A DNA stretch of 55,547 nt from Trueperaceae bacterium. GTDB lineage: Bacteria; Deinococcota; Deinococci; Deinococcales; Trueperaceae. The notes beneath the pieces are model-generated. The model did not search any database and had not been told where the DNA came from. It worked only from the letters and a program-made list of their open reading frames with translations. Positions 16,335-24,235 of the stretch are shown here, in pieces. The position numbers were made by a program, and so were the translations under genes. The stretch is taken from NCBI GenBank assembly GCA_011389865.1, contig JAABTL010000018.1, positions 1-55,547 on the forward strand. Reading direction: 5' to 3'. Positions within the stretch are counted from its first letter, which is position 1, and the number at the start of each line of letters is the position of its first letter.

Positions 16335-18008
16335 TCAGCCTTCCTCCTCCGCCATCCTGGCGCTGACGAGTTCGGCGAGTCGCGCCACGAGCGGTCGGTC
16401 GAAGCCGAACTCGATCCCCGCGGCCGCGAACGCCTCGTCGATCGGCCGGGTACCGCCGAGCGCCAGCATGCGCTTGTAGCCGGCGAGCGCCTCGGCGGGG
16501 TCGTGCAGCGCGCGCTCGTAGAGCTGCAGCGCGCCGATGTACGCCAGGCCGTACTCCAGGTAGTAGAAGGGGAACTGGAACAGGTGGATGACGTGCCAGC
16601 CCTTGGTGCGGGCGCGCTCGAGACCGCGCCAGTCGACCCCGGTGTCGAAGCGGTCCTGTAGCTCGTTCCAGGCGGCGTCGATGCCCTCCACCGTCAGCGA
16701 CTCGGCGGGCTGCTGGTAGATCCAGTGCTGGATGGCGTCGATCTGGCAGATCGACACCAGCAGGCCGAACACCCGGTCGAGCAGCATCGCCTCGGACCGC
16801 TTCGCGTCCGCCTCGTCGTAGAAGCCGCCACGGTCGCGCGCTAGGACGGGCAGCGTGAGCAGCTCCATGCCGAAGGAGGCGAGCTCGGCCACCTCCATCC
16901 TCTCGACGCCGTGCTTGAGGAGCGGCCAGGCGCGCTCGGTGGCGATCGAGTGGAAGGCGTGGCCGGCCTCGTGCCGCATCGTCAGGAGGTCGCCGTCGGT
17001 GCCGACGGCGCTCCAGTAGATGTAGGGGCGCTGGGAGACGGGGAAGTAGCTCTGGTAGCCGAGGCCGGGGACCTTGTTGGCGCGCGGCTCGAGGTCCATC
17101 CAGCCGTCCAGGAGCGTCTCGAAGTCGGCGCCCAGCTCCGGGTCGAGCGCCCGGAACATGCTGGCGAGGCCTCGCTCCAGCTCGCCGACGTCGGAGAACG
17201 GCTTCAGGGGCGGCCGTCCCTCGGGGTCGGCCCGCAGGTCCCAGGGTCGCAGGGTATCGATGCCCATCCGCCGCCGGCGCGCCTCGCGGCGCTCCCGCAG
17301 CCGCGGCACCAGCTCCTGCGCCACCGCCTCGTGCAGGGCCAGCGCGTCGTCGGGGGTGTACTCGTGACGGTGCATGGCGCGCCACTGGTAGGCGCGGTAG
17401 TCGGGGAGGTCGGCGTTGTGCGCGATCGTCTCGCGCAGCCGCGCGAACTCCAAGAAGAGCGCGTCGAGGTCGGCGCGCTGCGCCTCCTTACCAGCGTCGA
17501 TCGCGCGCCACGCCCGCTCGCGCAGGTCGCGGTCGGGTTCCTCGAGTTTGGCGCTCGCCGCGGCGACGGTCAGCTCCTGGCCGTCGAGCACGACGCGCGT
17601 GCGGCCGGCGATCTCGCCGTAACGCTGCCGTAGCGAGGCCTCCTCGGCCTGCAGCGGCACGTTGGCGTCGCGGTAGAGCGCGACGGCGTCGCGCATCGCG
17701 GCCCAGGCGGGGGCGAGCGCGGCGGGCGGGGCGTAGTCGCCCACCGCCAGCAGCTTGCGGTTGAGCGCGTCGCTCAGGGGCTCGATGCGCGGCAGCACCT
17801 CGCCGACGAACGCGAGGTAGGCGGCCTTGGCCCCCTCGTCCGCGGTGTCCTCGTCCTTGGCGCGGCTCAGGCCCGCGTAGGCCTCCCACACCTCGCGCTC
17901 GATCGCGTCGACGTCGAGCAGGAACTGCGGCACGCCGTCGGCGTCGAGGGGGCGGTCGACGAGCGCCGTCAGGCGCGGTTCCAGTGCTTCCCAAGTGAGC
18001 GGGGTCAT
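16335..18008 (-). CDS. M3-family oligoendopeptidase (PepF-like)
   Basis: This cytoplasmic zinc metallopeptidase would degrade short peptides. The start at 18008 gives MTPLTWEALE; it follows a TATCCT box by 5 nt and needs no upstream codons. The 557-aa protein is mainly helical with the M3 catalytic motif MRHEAGHAFHSIATE (HExxH) at about residue 360 and a downstream Glu-rich helix with the third zinc ligand. Length matches oligoendopeptidase F. No signal peptide. It is divergent from the GH13 gene, with near mirror-image promoters. Confidence 0.88.
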   Translation of the reverse strand: MTPLTWEALEPRLTALVDRPLDADGVPQFLLDVDAIEREVWEAYAGLSRAKDEDTADEGAKAAYLAFVGEVLPRIEPLSDALNRKLLAVGDYAPPAALAPAWAAMRDAVALYRDANVPLQAEEASLRQRYGEIAGRTRVVLDGQELTVAAASAKLEEPDRDLRERAWRAIDAGKEAQRADLDALFLEFARLRETIAHNADLPDYRAYQWRAMHRHEYTPDDALALHEAVAQELVPRLRERREARRRRMGIDTLRPWDLRADPEGRPPLKPFSDVGELERGLASMFRALDPELGADFETLLDGWMDLEPRANKVPGLGYQSYFPVSQRPYIYWSAVGTDGDLLTMRHEAGHAFHSIATERAWPLLKHGVERMEVAELASFGMELLTLPVLARDRGGFYDEADAKRSEAMLLDRVFGLLVSICQIDAIQHWIYQQPAESLTVEGIDAAWNELQDRFDTGVDWRGLERARTKGWHVIHLFQFPFYYLEYGLAYIGALQLYERALHDPAEALAGYKRMLALGGTRPIDEAFAAAGIEFGFDRPLVARLAELVSARMAEEEG

Positions 18009-18010
18009 GC

Positions 18011-18076
18011 GGCAGGATACCCGCCGGCCGGCGGTACGCCGACCCGGCGGGTATCCCGGCCCGGCGGTATCCTGCC
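18011..18076. promoter_or_regulatory. Divergent mirror-image leaderless promoters
   Basis: The arm at 18011-18027 and the arm at 18061-18076 are inverted repeats (GGCAGGATACC(C)GCCGG). Each carries TATCCT reading outward: minus strand 18019-18014, plus strand 18068-18073. In both directions the box ends exactly 5 nt before the ATG. Both genes would be leaderless and could share a regulator that recognises the repeat. Confidence 0.65.
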
Positions 18077-18078
18077 CC

Positions 18079-19527
18079 ATGGCCGCCGACGTCCACACGC
18101 CCGACTGGGTCAAGCACGCCGTCTTCTACCAGGTGTTCCCCGATCGCTTCGCCCGCAGCGGGCGCGTACCGCAGCCCTCCGGGCTGGAGCCGTGGCACAC
18201 CCCGCCCACCGTGCACGGCTACAAGGGCGGCGACCTCTACGGCGTGGCGGACCGGCTCGACCACCTCGCCGGCCTCGGTGTCACGGCCATCTACCTCAAC
18301 CCGGTCTTCGCGTCGGGGAGCAACCACCGCTACCACACCCACGACTACCTCACGGTCGACCCCATGCTCGGCGGTGACGACGCCCTGCGCGCCCTGCTCG
18401 ACGCTGCCCATGCCCGCGGCATGCGGGTCATCCTCGACGGCGTCTTCAACCACGCCTCCCGCGGCTTCCTCCCGTTCCACGACCTGATGGAGAACGGCGA
18501 GGCGAGCCCCTACCGCGACTGGTTCCACGTCGGGGGCTTCCCGCTCGGTGCCTACGGCGAGGGGGACGGCGCCCGCCGCTACGAGGCCTGGTGGGACCTG
18601 CCGGCGCTGCCGAAGCTCAACACGGCCACGCCGGAGGCCCGCGAGTACCTCATGACGGTCGCCGAGCACTGGCTGCGCTTCGGCGCCGACGGCTGGCGTC
18701 TCGACGTCCCCAACGAGATCGACGACGACGCCTTCTGGCGCGAGTTCCGGCGCCGCTGCCGGGCGGTGAACCCCGAGGCGTACCTGGTGGGCGAGATCTG
18801 GGACGACGCCAGCCGCTGGCTGCAGGGCGATCAGTTCGACGCGGTGATGAACTACCCGGTCGCCAAGGCGATCCTCGGATTCGCGGCGCGCGAGATCGAC
18901 GTCGAGGAGGTCGCCAAGTGCGGCTACGCGGCGGTGCCGCCGCTGACCGCCGAGGGGTTCGCCAAGGCGCTGCGCGCCGAGCTCGGGCGCCACCCGCGGG
19001 CGGTCGTGGAGGCGCAGCTCAACCTGCTCGGCTCGCACGACACGCCACGCCTCGCGCGCGTCGTGCGCGGCGACGCCGACGCGGTGCGGCTGGCGCAGTT
19101 GCTCCTGTTCGCGCTCCCCGGCGCCCCCTGCGTCTACTACGGCGACGAGATCGGCCTCGACGGCGGCCACGACCCCGCTTGCCGCGAGGCGTTCCCCTGG
19201 GATCGCGCCGACGCCTGGGACCGCGAGCGGCTCGGCTGGGTCCGCGACCTGGCGAAGCTGCGCCACGCGCACCCCGCCCTGCGGACGGGCGACACGGAAC
19301 TGCCCTACGCGCACCACGGCGTCGTCGCTCTCCGCCGCCGCCTGGGCGACGACGACCTGCTGGTGGTGGTGAACCAGCGCGACGCGGACGCGCACGCGCG
19401 CGTGCCGGTCACCGGTCTTCAGGCCGGCGTCCGGTCGCCGCTGCTCGGCGCCGCGGCCGTCGACGTCGAAGATGGGCTGGCGCACGTGCGGCTGCCCGCG
19501 CGGGGCGGGGTGATCGTCGCGTTGTAG
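18079..19527 (+). CDS. GH13 alpha-amylase-family glycosidase (cyclomaltodextrinase/neopullulanase-like)
   Basis: The 482-aa enzyme has the GH13 (beta/alpha)8 barrel: VFYQVFPDRFARSG, DGVFNHASR (region I), GADGWRLDVPNEI with the nucleophile Asp (region II), EAYLVGEIWDD with the acid/base Glu (region III) and LLGSHDTPR (region IV). The KGGDLYGVADRLDHLAGLG segment is typical of the neopullulanase/cyclomaltodextrinase subgroup, but their N-terminal domain is absent. No signal peptide, so it probably acts on intracellular maltodextrins. The start is the ATG 5 nt after TATCCT. Confidence 0.88.
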   Translation: MAADVHTPDWVKHAVFYQVFPDRFARSGRVPQPSGLEPWHTPPTVHGYKGGDLYGVADRLDHLAGLGVTAIYLNPVFASGSNHRYHTHDYLTVDPMLGGDDALRALLDAAHARGMRVILDGVFNHASRGFLPFHDLMENGEASPYRDWFHVGGFPLGAYGEGDGARRYEAWWDLPALPKLNTATPEAREYLMTVAEHWLRFGADGWRLDVPNEIDDDAFWREFRRRCRAVNPEAYLVGEIWDDASRWLQGDQFDAVMNYPVAKAILGFAAREIDVEEVAKCGYAAVPPLTAEGFAKALRAELGRHPRAVVEAQLNLLGSHDTPRLARVVRGDADAVRLAQLLLFALPGAPCVYYGDEIGLDGGHDPACREAFPWDRADAWDRERLGWVRDLAKLRHAHPALRTGDTELPYAHHGVVALRRRLGDDDLLVVVNQRDADAHARVPVTGLQAGVRSPLLGAAAVDVEDGLAHVRLPARGGVIVAL

Positions 19528-19542
19528 CTGCGCCGGGCGCCG

Positions 19543-20280
19543 TCAGCGGTACTCGGGGTTCGGGTGGTCGAAGCGGCAGCCCGCCGCCCAGGCGCTGCGC
19601 TGGTTGCCGTGCGCCGGGATGCCGCCGGCGTCCTTGAGCATTCGCGCGAGGTGCAGCAGGTTCCAGGTCATGAAGGTGGTGTTGCGCTGGGTGAAGTCGT
19701 TGTCGAAACCGGCGCGGCGACCGTCGTCGAGCTCGTCTCCGTAACTGGGCCCCGGGCCGGCCTCGCCGATCCAGCCGGCGTCCGCCTGCGGCGGCACGGT
19801 GTACCCGAGGTGCTGCAGGGCGTACAGCACGCCCATCGCCACGTGCTTGACGCCGTCCTCGTTGCCGGTCACCAGGACCCCGCCGACCTTGCCGTAGAAG
19901 GCGTACTGCCCGTGCTGGTTGAGGTCACCCGACTGGGCGTAGAGGCGCTCGATCACCCGCGAACAGGTCGAGGAGCGCTCGCCGAGCCAGATGGGGGTGC
20001 CGAGCACCAGGATGTCGGCCTCGCGCACCTGCTCGAACAGCCCGGGCCAGTCGTCACGAGCCGCGCCGTGCTCGGTCATGTCGGGGTACACGCCGGGCGC
20101 GAGCAGGAGGTCCTCGGCGCGGACGTGCGTCACGCGCACCCCCTGGGCGGCCATGATGGCCTGTGACACCTCCATCAGCGTCTGCGTGTGCGACGGCGCG
20201 GGCGAGCGCTTGAGGGTGCAGTTGACGAAGACAGCGCGCAGGTCGTCGTAGCGGGCGGGCGGGGCACTGGGCTCGGTCAT
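19543..20280 (-). CDS. Flavodoxin-like NAD(P)H-dependent oxidoreductase
   Basis: The 245-aa protein has the flavodoxin fold of the NADPH-dependent FMN reductase group: VNCTLKRSPAPSHTQTLM is the phosphate-binding loop after strand 1, and ADILVLGTPIWLGERSS matches strand 3 and its flavin-contact loop. The C-terminus (NTTFMTWNLLHLARMLKD) is typical of this subgroup. Cytoplasmic, physiological substrate unknown. The start at 20280 is preceded by CAACCT and 5 nt, a degenerate form of the leaderless box, and no Shine-Dalgarno. It is convergent with the GH13 gene (15-bp gap). Confidence 0.8.
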   Translation of the reverse strand: MTEPSAPPARYDDLRAVFVNCTLKRSPAPSHTQTLMEVSQAIMAAQGVRVTHVRAEDLLLAPGVYPDMTEHGAARDDWPGLFEQVREADILVLGTPIWLGERSSTCSRVIERLYAQSGDLNQHGQYAFYGKVGGVLVTGNEDGVKHVAMGVLYALQHLGYTVPPQADAGWIGEAGPGPSYGDELDDGRRAGFDNDFTQRNTTFMTWNLLHLARMLKDAGGIPAHGNQRSAWAAGCRFDHPNPEYR

Positions 20281-20328
20281 GCCCCAGGTTGGCACGCGCC
20301 TGCGCTCTTGCCGTTCGCCGCTTGGCGG

Positions 20329-20354
20329 GTACCGGGGGCGGACGCCCCCGGTAC
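20329..20354 (-). terminator. Hairpin terminator after glnK
   Basis: A perfect 12-bp inverted repeat GTACCGGGGGCG/CGCCCCCGGTAC with a 2-nt centre lies 15 bp beyond the glnK stop. There is no U-tract. Confidence 0.6.
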
Positions 20355-20368
20355 ACACGTGCGACGCC

Positions 20369-20722
20369 TCAGGCGCCGACGGGCGTGAGCGCCTCGGTGT
20401 CCTCCTCGCCGGTGCGGATGCGCACGACGCGCTCCAGCGGCTGCACGAAGATCTTGCCGTCGCCGACGTTGCCCGTCCGGGCGGACGCCACGATCGCGTC
20501 GAGCGTGGTCTGCACGAAGGGCTCGGAGACGGCGATCTTCAGCTCGATCTTCTCGCGGAACTCGACGACGAACTGGGCGCCGCGGTACTGCTCGGTGATG
20601 CCGGCCTGGCCCCCGTGGCCGCTGACGCGGCTGATGGTGATGCCGCGGACGCCGGCCTTGAACAGCGCCTCCTTGACGGCGGGGAGCCGGTCCGGGCGGA
20701 CGATGGCGGTGATGAGCTTCAT
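20369..20722 (-). CDS. glnK: PII nitrogen-regulatory protein
   Basis: This 117-aa trimeric signalling protein senses 2-oxoglutarate and ATP/ADP and gates AmtB. The PII signature is clear: MKLITAIVRPDRLPAVKEAL at the N-terminus, ARTGNVGDGKIFV in the B-loop, and RIRTGEEDTEA. In the T-loop, YRGAQFVVEF has Phe at position 51 where enteric PII has the uridylylated Tyr51, and Ala49 where cyanobacterial PII has phosphorylated Ser. Neither known modification can occur at those sites. The gene lies 18 bp after amtB, in the usual amtB-glnK pair. Confidence 0.95.
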   Translation of the reverse strand: MKLITAIVRPDRLPAVKEALFKAGVRGITISRVSGHGGQAGITEQYRGAQFVVEFREKIELKIAVSEPFVQTTLDAIVASARTGNVGDGKIFVQPLERVVRIRTGEEDTEALTPVGA

Positions 20723-20739
20723 CCTGGGTCTCCTGGGGG

Positions 20740-22026
20740 TCAGTCGCCCGCGCCCAGCAGGACGGGGTCGTTGAGGGAGTCGGCGTTGACGTAGGCGAGG
20801 GCGCCGTGCTCGGCGGCGTCGAGGCCGGTGACCTCCTCGTGGGCGGAGACCCGCAGGCCCATGACCGCCTTGAGCGCCGTGAACAGCGCGAAGCTGGCGA
20901 CGAACGCCACGCCCGCGTAGGCGAGCGTCCCGAGGAGCTGGGTGAAGAGGTTGGCGCCGCCGAAGACGCCGACGGCGAGGGTGCCCCACACGCCTGCGGT
21001 CCCGTGGGCGGAGACGGCGCCGACGGGGTCGTCGATCTTGAGACGGTCGAGCAGCAGGATCGAGTAGGTCACGAGCACGCCGCCGATGGCCCCAGCGACG
21101 ACCGCCCAGATGCCGTCGATCACGTCGGGGCCCGCCGTGATCGACACGAGGCCGGCGATCACGCCGTTGAGCGTCATCGAGAAGTCGGGCTTCTTGAAGA
21201 TCGCCCAGCTGAGGAACAGCGCCGCGAACGCGCCGCCGGCGGCGCCGAGGTTGGTGTTGAGGAAGACGGTCGCGATCGCCTGCGCGTCGGCGGCGCTGCT
21301 GAACATCAGCTGCGAGCCGCCGTTGAAGCCGAACCAGCCGATCCACAGGAGGAAGACGCCGACGCCGGCCAGCGGCAGGTTGTGGCCCGGCATCGCGACG
21401 ATGCGCGAGCCCACGTAGCGGCCGATGCGCGGTCCCACGGCCAGCACGCCGCCCAGGGCGGCGAAGCCGCCGACCGCGTGCACGACGGAGGAGCCGGCGA
21501 AGTCGTAGAAGCCCATCTCGGCGAGCCAGCCGCCGCCCCAGTGCCAGGCGCCCAAGAACGGGTAGATGATCGCCGTCATGACCAGCGCGAACACCAGGTA
21601 GGCGCCGAACTTCATGCGCCCGCCGATCGCGCCGGAGACGATCGTCGCGGCGGTGGCCGCGAACACCATCTGGAAGAAGAAGTCCGCCGAGCCCGGGTAC
21701 GGGTCGGCCTCGTAGCCCGAGATGAAGAACGGCGCGCCGTACATGATCGAGAAGCCGACGGCCCAGAAGGCGAGGCCAGCGATCGCGAAGGTCGCGAAGT
21801 TCTTCATGAAGATGTTGATCGCGTTCTTCGAGCCGTGGAGGCCGGCCTCGAGCAGCGCGAAGCCGGGCTTCATGTGGATGACGAGCACGGCGCACATGAG
21901 CAGCGCGAAGGTGTCGAGGGCGTAGGCCAGGTCGGCGATCGACTCGCCCTGGGCGAACGCCGTGCCGAGGAGCGGGGTCGAGACCAGAACCGCGGTCCGG
22001 ACCCAAGGGACCAGCGAGTGACGCAT
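20740..22026 (-). CDS. amtB: Ammonium transporter
   Basis: The 428-aa Amt/Mep/Rh channel moves ammonium across the inner membrane. AGGAGG precedes the ATG, a signal-like N-terminus ends near TAFAQ, and eleven helices follow. Diagnostic residues: MCAVLVIHMKPGFALLEAG, the twin pore His in SSVVHAVGG and VSAHGTAGVWG, and GWFGFNGGS. Gene order amtB then glnK fits nitrogen-limited induction and PII gating. The upstream region (22027-22230) is unusually AT-rich for the window. Confidence 0.95.
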   Translation of the reverse strand: MRHSLVPWVRTAVLVSTPLLGTAFAQGESIADLAYALDTFALLMCAVLVIHMKPGFALLEAGLHGSKNAINIFMKNFATFAIAGLAFWAVGFSIMYGAPFFISGYEADPYPGSADFFFQMVFAATAATIVSGAIGGRMKFGAYLVFALVMTAIIYPFLGAWHWGGGWLAEMGFYDFAGSSVVHAVGGFAALGGVLAVGPRIGRYVGSRIVAMPGHNLPLAGVGVFLLWIGWFGFNGGSQLMFSSAADAQAIATVFLNTNLGAAGGAFAALFLSWAIFKKPDFSMTLNGVIAGLVSITAGPDVIDGIWAVVAGAIGGVLVTYSILLLDRLKIDDPVGAVSAHGTAGVWGTLAVGVFGGANLFTQLLGTLAYAGVAFVASFALFTALKAVMGLRVSAHEEVTGLDAAEHGALAYVNADSLNDPVLLGAGD

Positions 22027-22148
22027 GGGGACCTCCTGTGGGGGGTTCGCGCGCCGACCGGCGCGCGGGATGGCCGACAGGTTATGCGCCGACGTGCAAG
22101 ATGTCAAGCGCGATCGGGACGTGTGGCCGAAATGCGCCGCTCCCTTGA

Positions 22149-22182
22149 CCTTGATTCCAAGGATATGTGCAAAGCGTACACC
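22149..22182 (-). promoter_or_regulatory. amtB-glnK upstream region with candidate operator and promoter
   Basis: An inverted repeat CCTTG-ATTC-CAAGG lies at 22149-22162. On the minus strand TATCCT (22165-22160) could be a -10. Just upstream TTGGTGTACGCTTTGCA (GG at 22182-22181, ten bases, GC at 22170-22169) has the spacing of a sigma-54 promoter. Which one is used cannot be decided here. Confidence 0.3.
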
Positions 22183-22230
22183 AAGATCTGGACGTTTGGT
22201 CGATTCAGGCGTGACACCAGGCACACAGAA

Positions 22231-22261
22231 CGCCCGCCGGCGCGTTCGGTACCGGCGGGCG
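22231..22261 (-). terminator. Hairpin terminator downstream of the thymidylyltransferase gene
   Basis: Perfect 10-bp arms CGCCCGCCGG (22231-22240) and CCGGCGGGCG (22252-22261) lie about 108 bp past the stop at 22369. A weaker GC hairpin follows near 22270-22290. The rest of 22262-22368 shows nothing coding. Confidence 0.5.
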
Positions 22262-22368
22262 TGGAGGGCGGTGCGCCCGAAGGGCGGCGCGCTTCGTCAC
22301 TCGGGTTGCTCGATCGGCGCGAGCGGCCCGAGCAGGCCGCCCCGGTGGCGGACGGGGTCTCCTTCCGC

Positions 22369-23433
22369 CTACTGCTGCAGTTCGATGCGACTCTTGTCGC
22401 CGACGATCAACCGGTGGGCGCTCGGGCGCGCCGAGACGCCGGCCACCACCACGTCCTCGCCGATCAGGCTCCCCTGGATGCGGGCGCCGACGTCGCGCAC
22501 CGTGGTCCCCTCGCCGACGACCGCGTACTCGATCTCGGCGCGCTGCACGCGCGCGCCGCTGCCCAGGGTGGTGAAGGGGCCGACGTACGCGTCGATGACC
22601 AGCGCCCCGGCCGCGATCAGCGCCGGCCCGAACACCGTGGAGCGCCGCACGACGGCACCCGGCTCGACGACCACGTCGCCGACGATCTCCGACTCCTCGA
22701 TCTCGCCCTCGAGCGAGCGCCGCCGCTCGAGCAGCAGCAGCCGGTTGGCGTCCAGGATGTCCTCGGCCCTGCCGGTGTCCTTCCACCAGCCCTCGACCTC
22801 CACCGGCGTCACGCGCTTGCCGTCCGCGATGAGGCGCGCGATCGCGTCGGTGATCTGGTACTCGCCCTTGGCGCCGGGCTCGAGGCCCTCGATGGCGTCG
22901 TGGATGCCGGCGTCGAACACGTACACGCCGGCGACGGCCAGGTCGGACGGCGGGTCGGCGGGCTTCTCGACCAGCCTGGTGATGCGGCCGTCCTCGATCA
23001 CCGCCACGCCGAACGCCCGCGGGTCCTCGACCCGCACCAGCGCCAGCACGGCGTTCACGCCGTCGTCCGGGCGGAACGCGTCGACGAAGGGCTGGATGCC
23101 GCGCTCGAAGAGGTTGTCGCCGAGGTACATGACGAAGGGGTCGTCGGCCAGGAACGGCCGCGCCACCGCGACCGCGTGCGCCAGCCCCTGCGGCGGGTCC
23201 TGGAGCACGTAGGTGTAGGCGGCGCCGCGGTAGCCCTCGAGCGTCTGCTTCAGGTGGTCGATCGTGTCGTGCGACACGACGATCCCGATCTCGCGGATGC
23301 CCGCGTCGATCAGGTCGTCGACGGCGTAGTGGATGAGCGGTTTGCCGGCCACGCGGATGGTCGGCTTGGGGCGCAGGCTCGTGATCGGCTGCAGCCGCGT
23401 GCCGAGGCCCGCGGCCAGGATGAGGCCTTTCAT
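22369..23433 (-). CDS. Glucose-1-phosphate thymidylyltransferase, long (StrD-like) form
   Basis: The 354-aa enzyme couples dTTP to glucose-1-phosphate, the entry to dTDP-deoxysugars. The nucleotidyltransferase signature is LILAAGLGTRLQPIT with KPLIHY; FVMYLGDNLF supplies the metal-binding Asp, and GEYQITDAI is the sugar-contact loop. Residues 250-350 form a left-handed beta-helix of hexapeptide-like repeats (IVGDVVVEPGAVVRRSTVFG), characteristic of the long form. GGGAGG precedes the ATG. No other dTDP-sugar genes lie nearby. Confidence 0.88.
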   Translation of the reverse strand: MKGLILAAGLGTRLQPITSLRPKPTIRVAGKPLIHYAVDDLIDAGIREIGIVVSHDTIDHLKQTLEGYRGAAYTYVLQDPPQGLAHAVAVARPFLADDPFVMYLGDNLFERGIQPFVDAFRPDDGVNAVLALVRVEDPRAFGVAVIEDGRITRLVEKPADPPSDLAVAGVYVFDAGIHDAIEGLEPGAKGEYQITDAIARLIADGKRVTPVEVEGWWKDTGRAEDILDANRLLLLERRRSLEGEIEESEIVGDVVVEPGAVVRRSTVFGPALIAAGALVIDAYVGPFTTLGSGARVQRAEIEYAVVGEGTTVRDVGARIQGSLIGEDVVVAGVSARPSAHRLIVGDKSRIELQQ

Positions 23434-23479
23434 GGTGGAACCTCCCGTGACGCCAGCCTACCGCGGACCGAGACGGGAC

Positions 23480-23695
23480 CTACTTGCGGCCGGTGATCAT
23501 GAGGAGCGCGCCGGCCACGATGCCGCCGCCGGCCACCCAGGGCAGCCACGGGAGCGATTGCTCGGCCTGCACGCCGATCTCCAGGTCGCCGATCTCCAGG
23601 CCGGCGCGGTCGACGAACACGCCAGAGAGCTGCAGCACGATCAGCGTGACGCCAGCCAAGACGAGCACGAGTCCCAAGACGGCTTGCGGTTTCAT
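23480..23695 (-). CDS. Small two-helix membrane protein (DUF3185-like)
   Basis: The 71-aa protein has hydrophobic helices at about residues 5-22 (VLGLVLVLAGVTLIVLQ) and 50-68 (LPWVAGGGIVAGALLMI), a short acidic loop between them and a basic GRK end. Layout and size resemble the DUF3185 family, though the match is by pattern only. AGGAGG lies upstream of the ATG at 23695. A TACGCT box about 20 bp further out could be its promoter. It reads divergently from the GldC-like gene and is 46 bp upstream of the thymidylyltransferase. Confidence 0.68.
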   Translation of the reverse strand: MKPQAVLGLVLVLAGVTLIVLQLSGVFVDRAGLEIGDLEIGVQAEQSLPWLPWVAGGGIVAGALLMITGRK

Positions 23696-23742
23696 GGACA
23701 CCTCCTGGCACCAGCGTACGCCTCCATCTCCGGATGCTTGGG

Positions 23743-23748
23743 TACGAT
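23743..23748 (+). promoter_or_regulatory. -10 element for the leaderless GldC-like gene
   Basis: TACGAT ends 7 nt before the ATG at 23756; no Shine-Dalgarno. Confidence 0.5.
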
Positions 23749-23755
23749 GCCCGCC

Positions 23756-24166
23756 ATGACCCGCACCTCCGAGATCCGCCTCGCCGTGCACAGTGGCGCC
23801 GACGGCGTCACCGACATCCGCTGGGAGGCCGACGACGCCCCCGATCCCGGCGAGCAAGCCGCCGAGGCGATGATCCTCGCGCTGTGGGACGGCCAGCGGC
23901 GCAACGCGATGCGCATCGACCTGTGGACGCCACGCCTCACCGTCGACGACATGAACGACTTCGTCTACCAGACGCTGCTGTCGCTGGGCGACAGCTACCA
24001 CCGTGCGACCGGCAACGACGACCTGATGGCCGAGATCAAGGGCTTCGCGCGCGCCTTCGCGCAGCGCGCGTCCGGTGCCGAGCAGCGGGCCGCCGTCGAG
24101 CAGCGGGCCGCTGGCGAGCGGCCGGGCACCCCCGAGTCCGGTGGCTCCGGCGGGCGGCGAGGCTAG
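23756..24166 (+). CDS. GldC-family protein
   Basis: The 136-aa protein matches the GldC pattern as I know it from gliding Bacteroidetes: SEIRLAVHSGADGVTDIRWEADD, an AEAMILALWD strand, RIDLWTPRLTVDDMNDF and a C-terminal helix with LGDSYHRATG. Homologues occur in non-gliding bacteria, where the role is unknown. The last 35 residues are a low-complexity tail with GAEQRAAVEQRAAGE repeats. Cytoplasmic. Predicted leaderless, with no clear operon partner. Confidence 0.72.
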   Translation: MTRTSEIRLAVHSGADGVTDIRWEADDAPDPGEQAAEAMILALWDGQRRNAMRIDLWTPRLTVDDMNDFVYQTLLSLGDSYHRATGNDDLMAEIKGFARAFAQRASGAEQRAAVEQRAAGERPGTPESGGSGGRRG

Positions 24167-24224
24167 GGAACCCGGTCGCGGAGCGATGGTGGGCTGCGTC
24201 GCAGCCGAGCCGGCCGCCACGACC

Positions 24225-24230
24225 TAGGCT
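24225..24230 (+). promoter_or_regulatory. -10 element for the leaderless beta-propeller gene
   Basis: TAGGCT ends 5 nt before the ATG at 24236; no Shine-Dalgarno. Confidence 0.5.
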
Positions 24231-24235
24231 CCGTC

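Noticed and set aside
20806-23496. Long plus-strand frame across amtB and the thymidylyltransferase gene
   Set aside because: It spans two well-supported opposite-strand genes and an intergenic terminator, with no recognisable domain.
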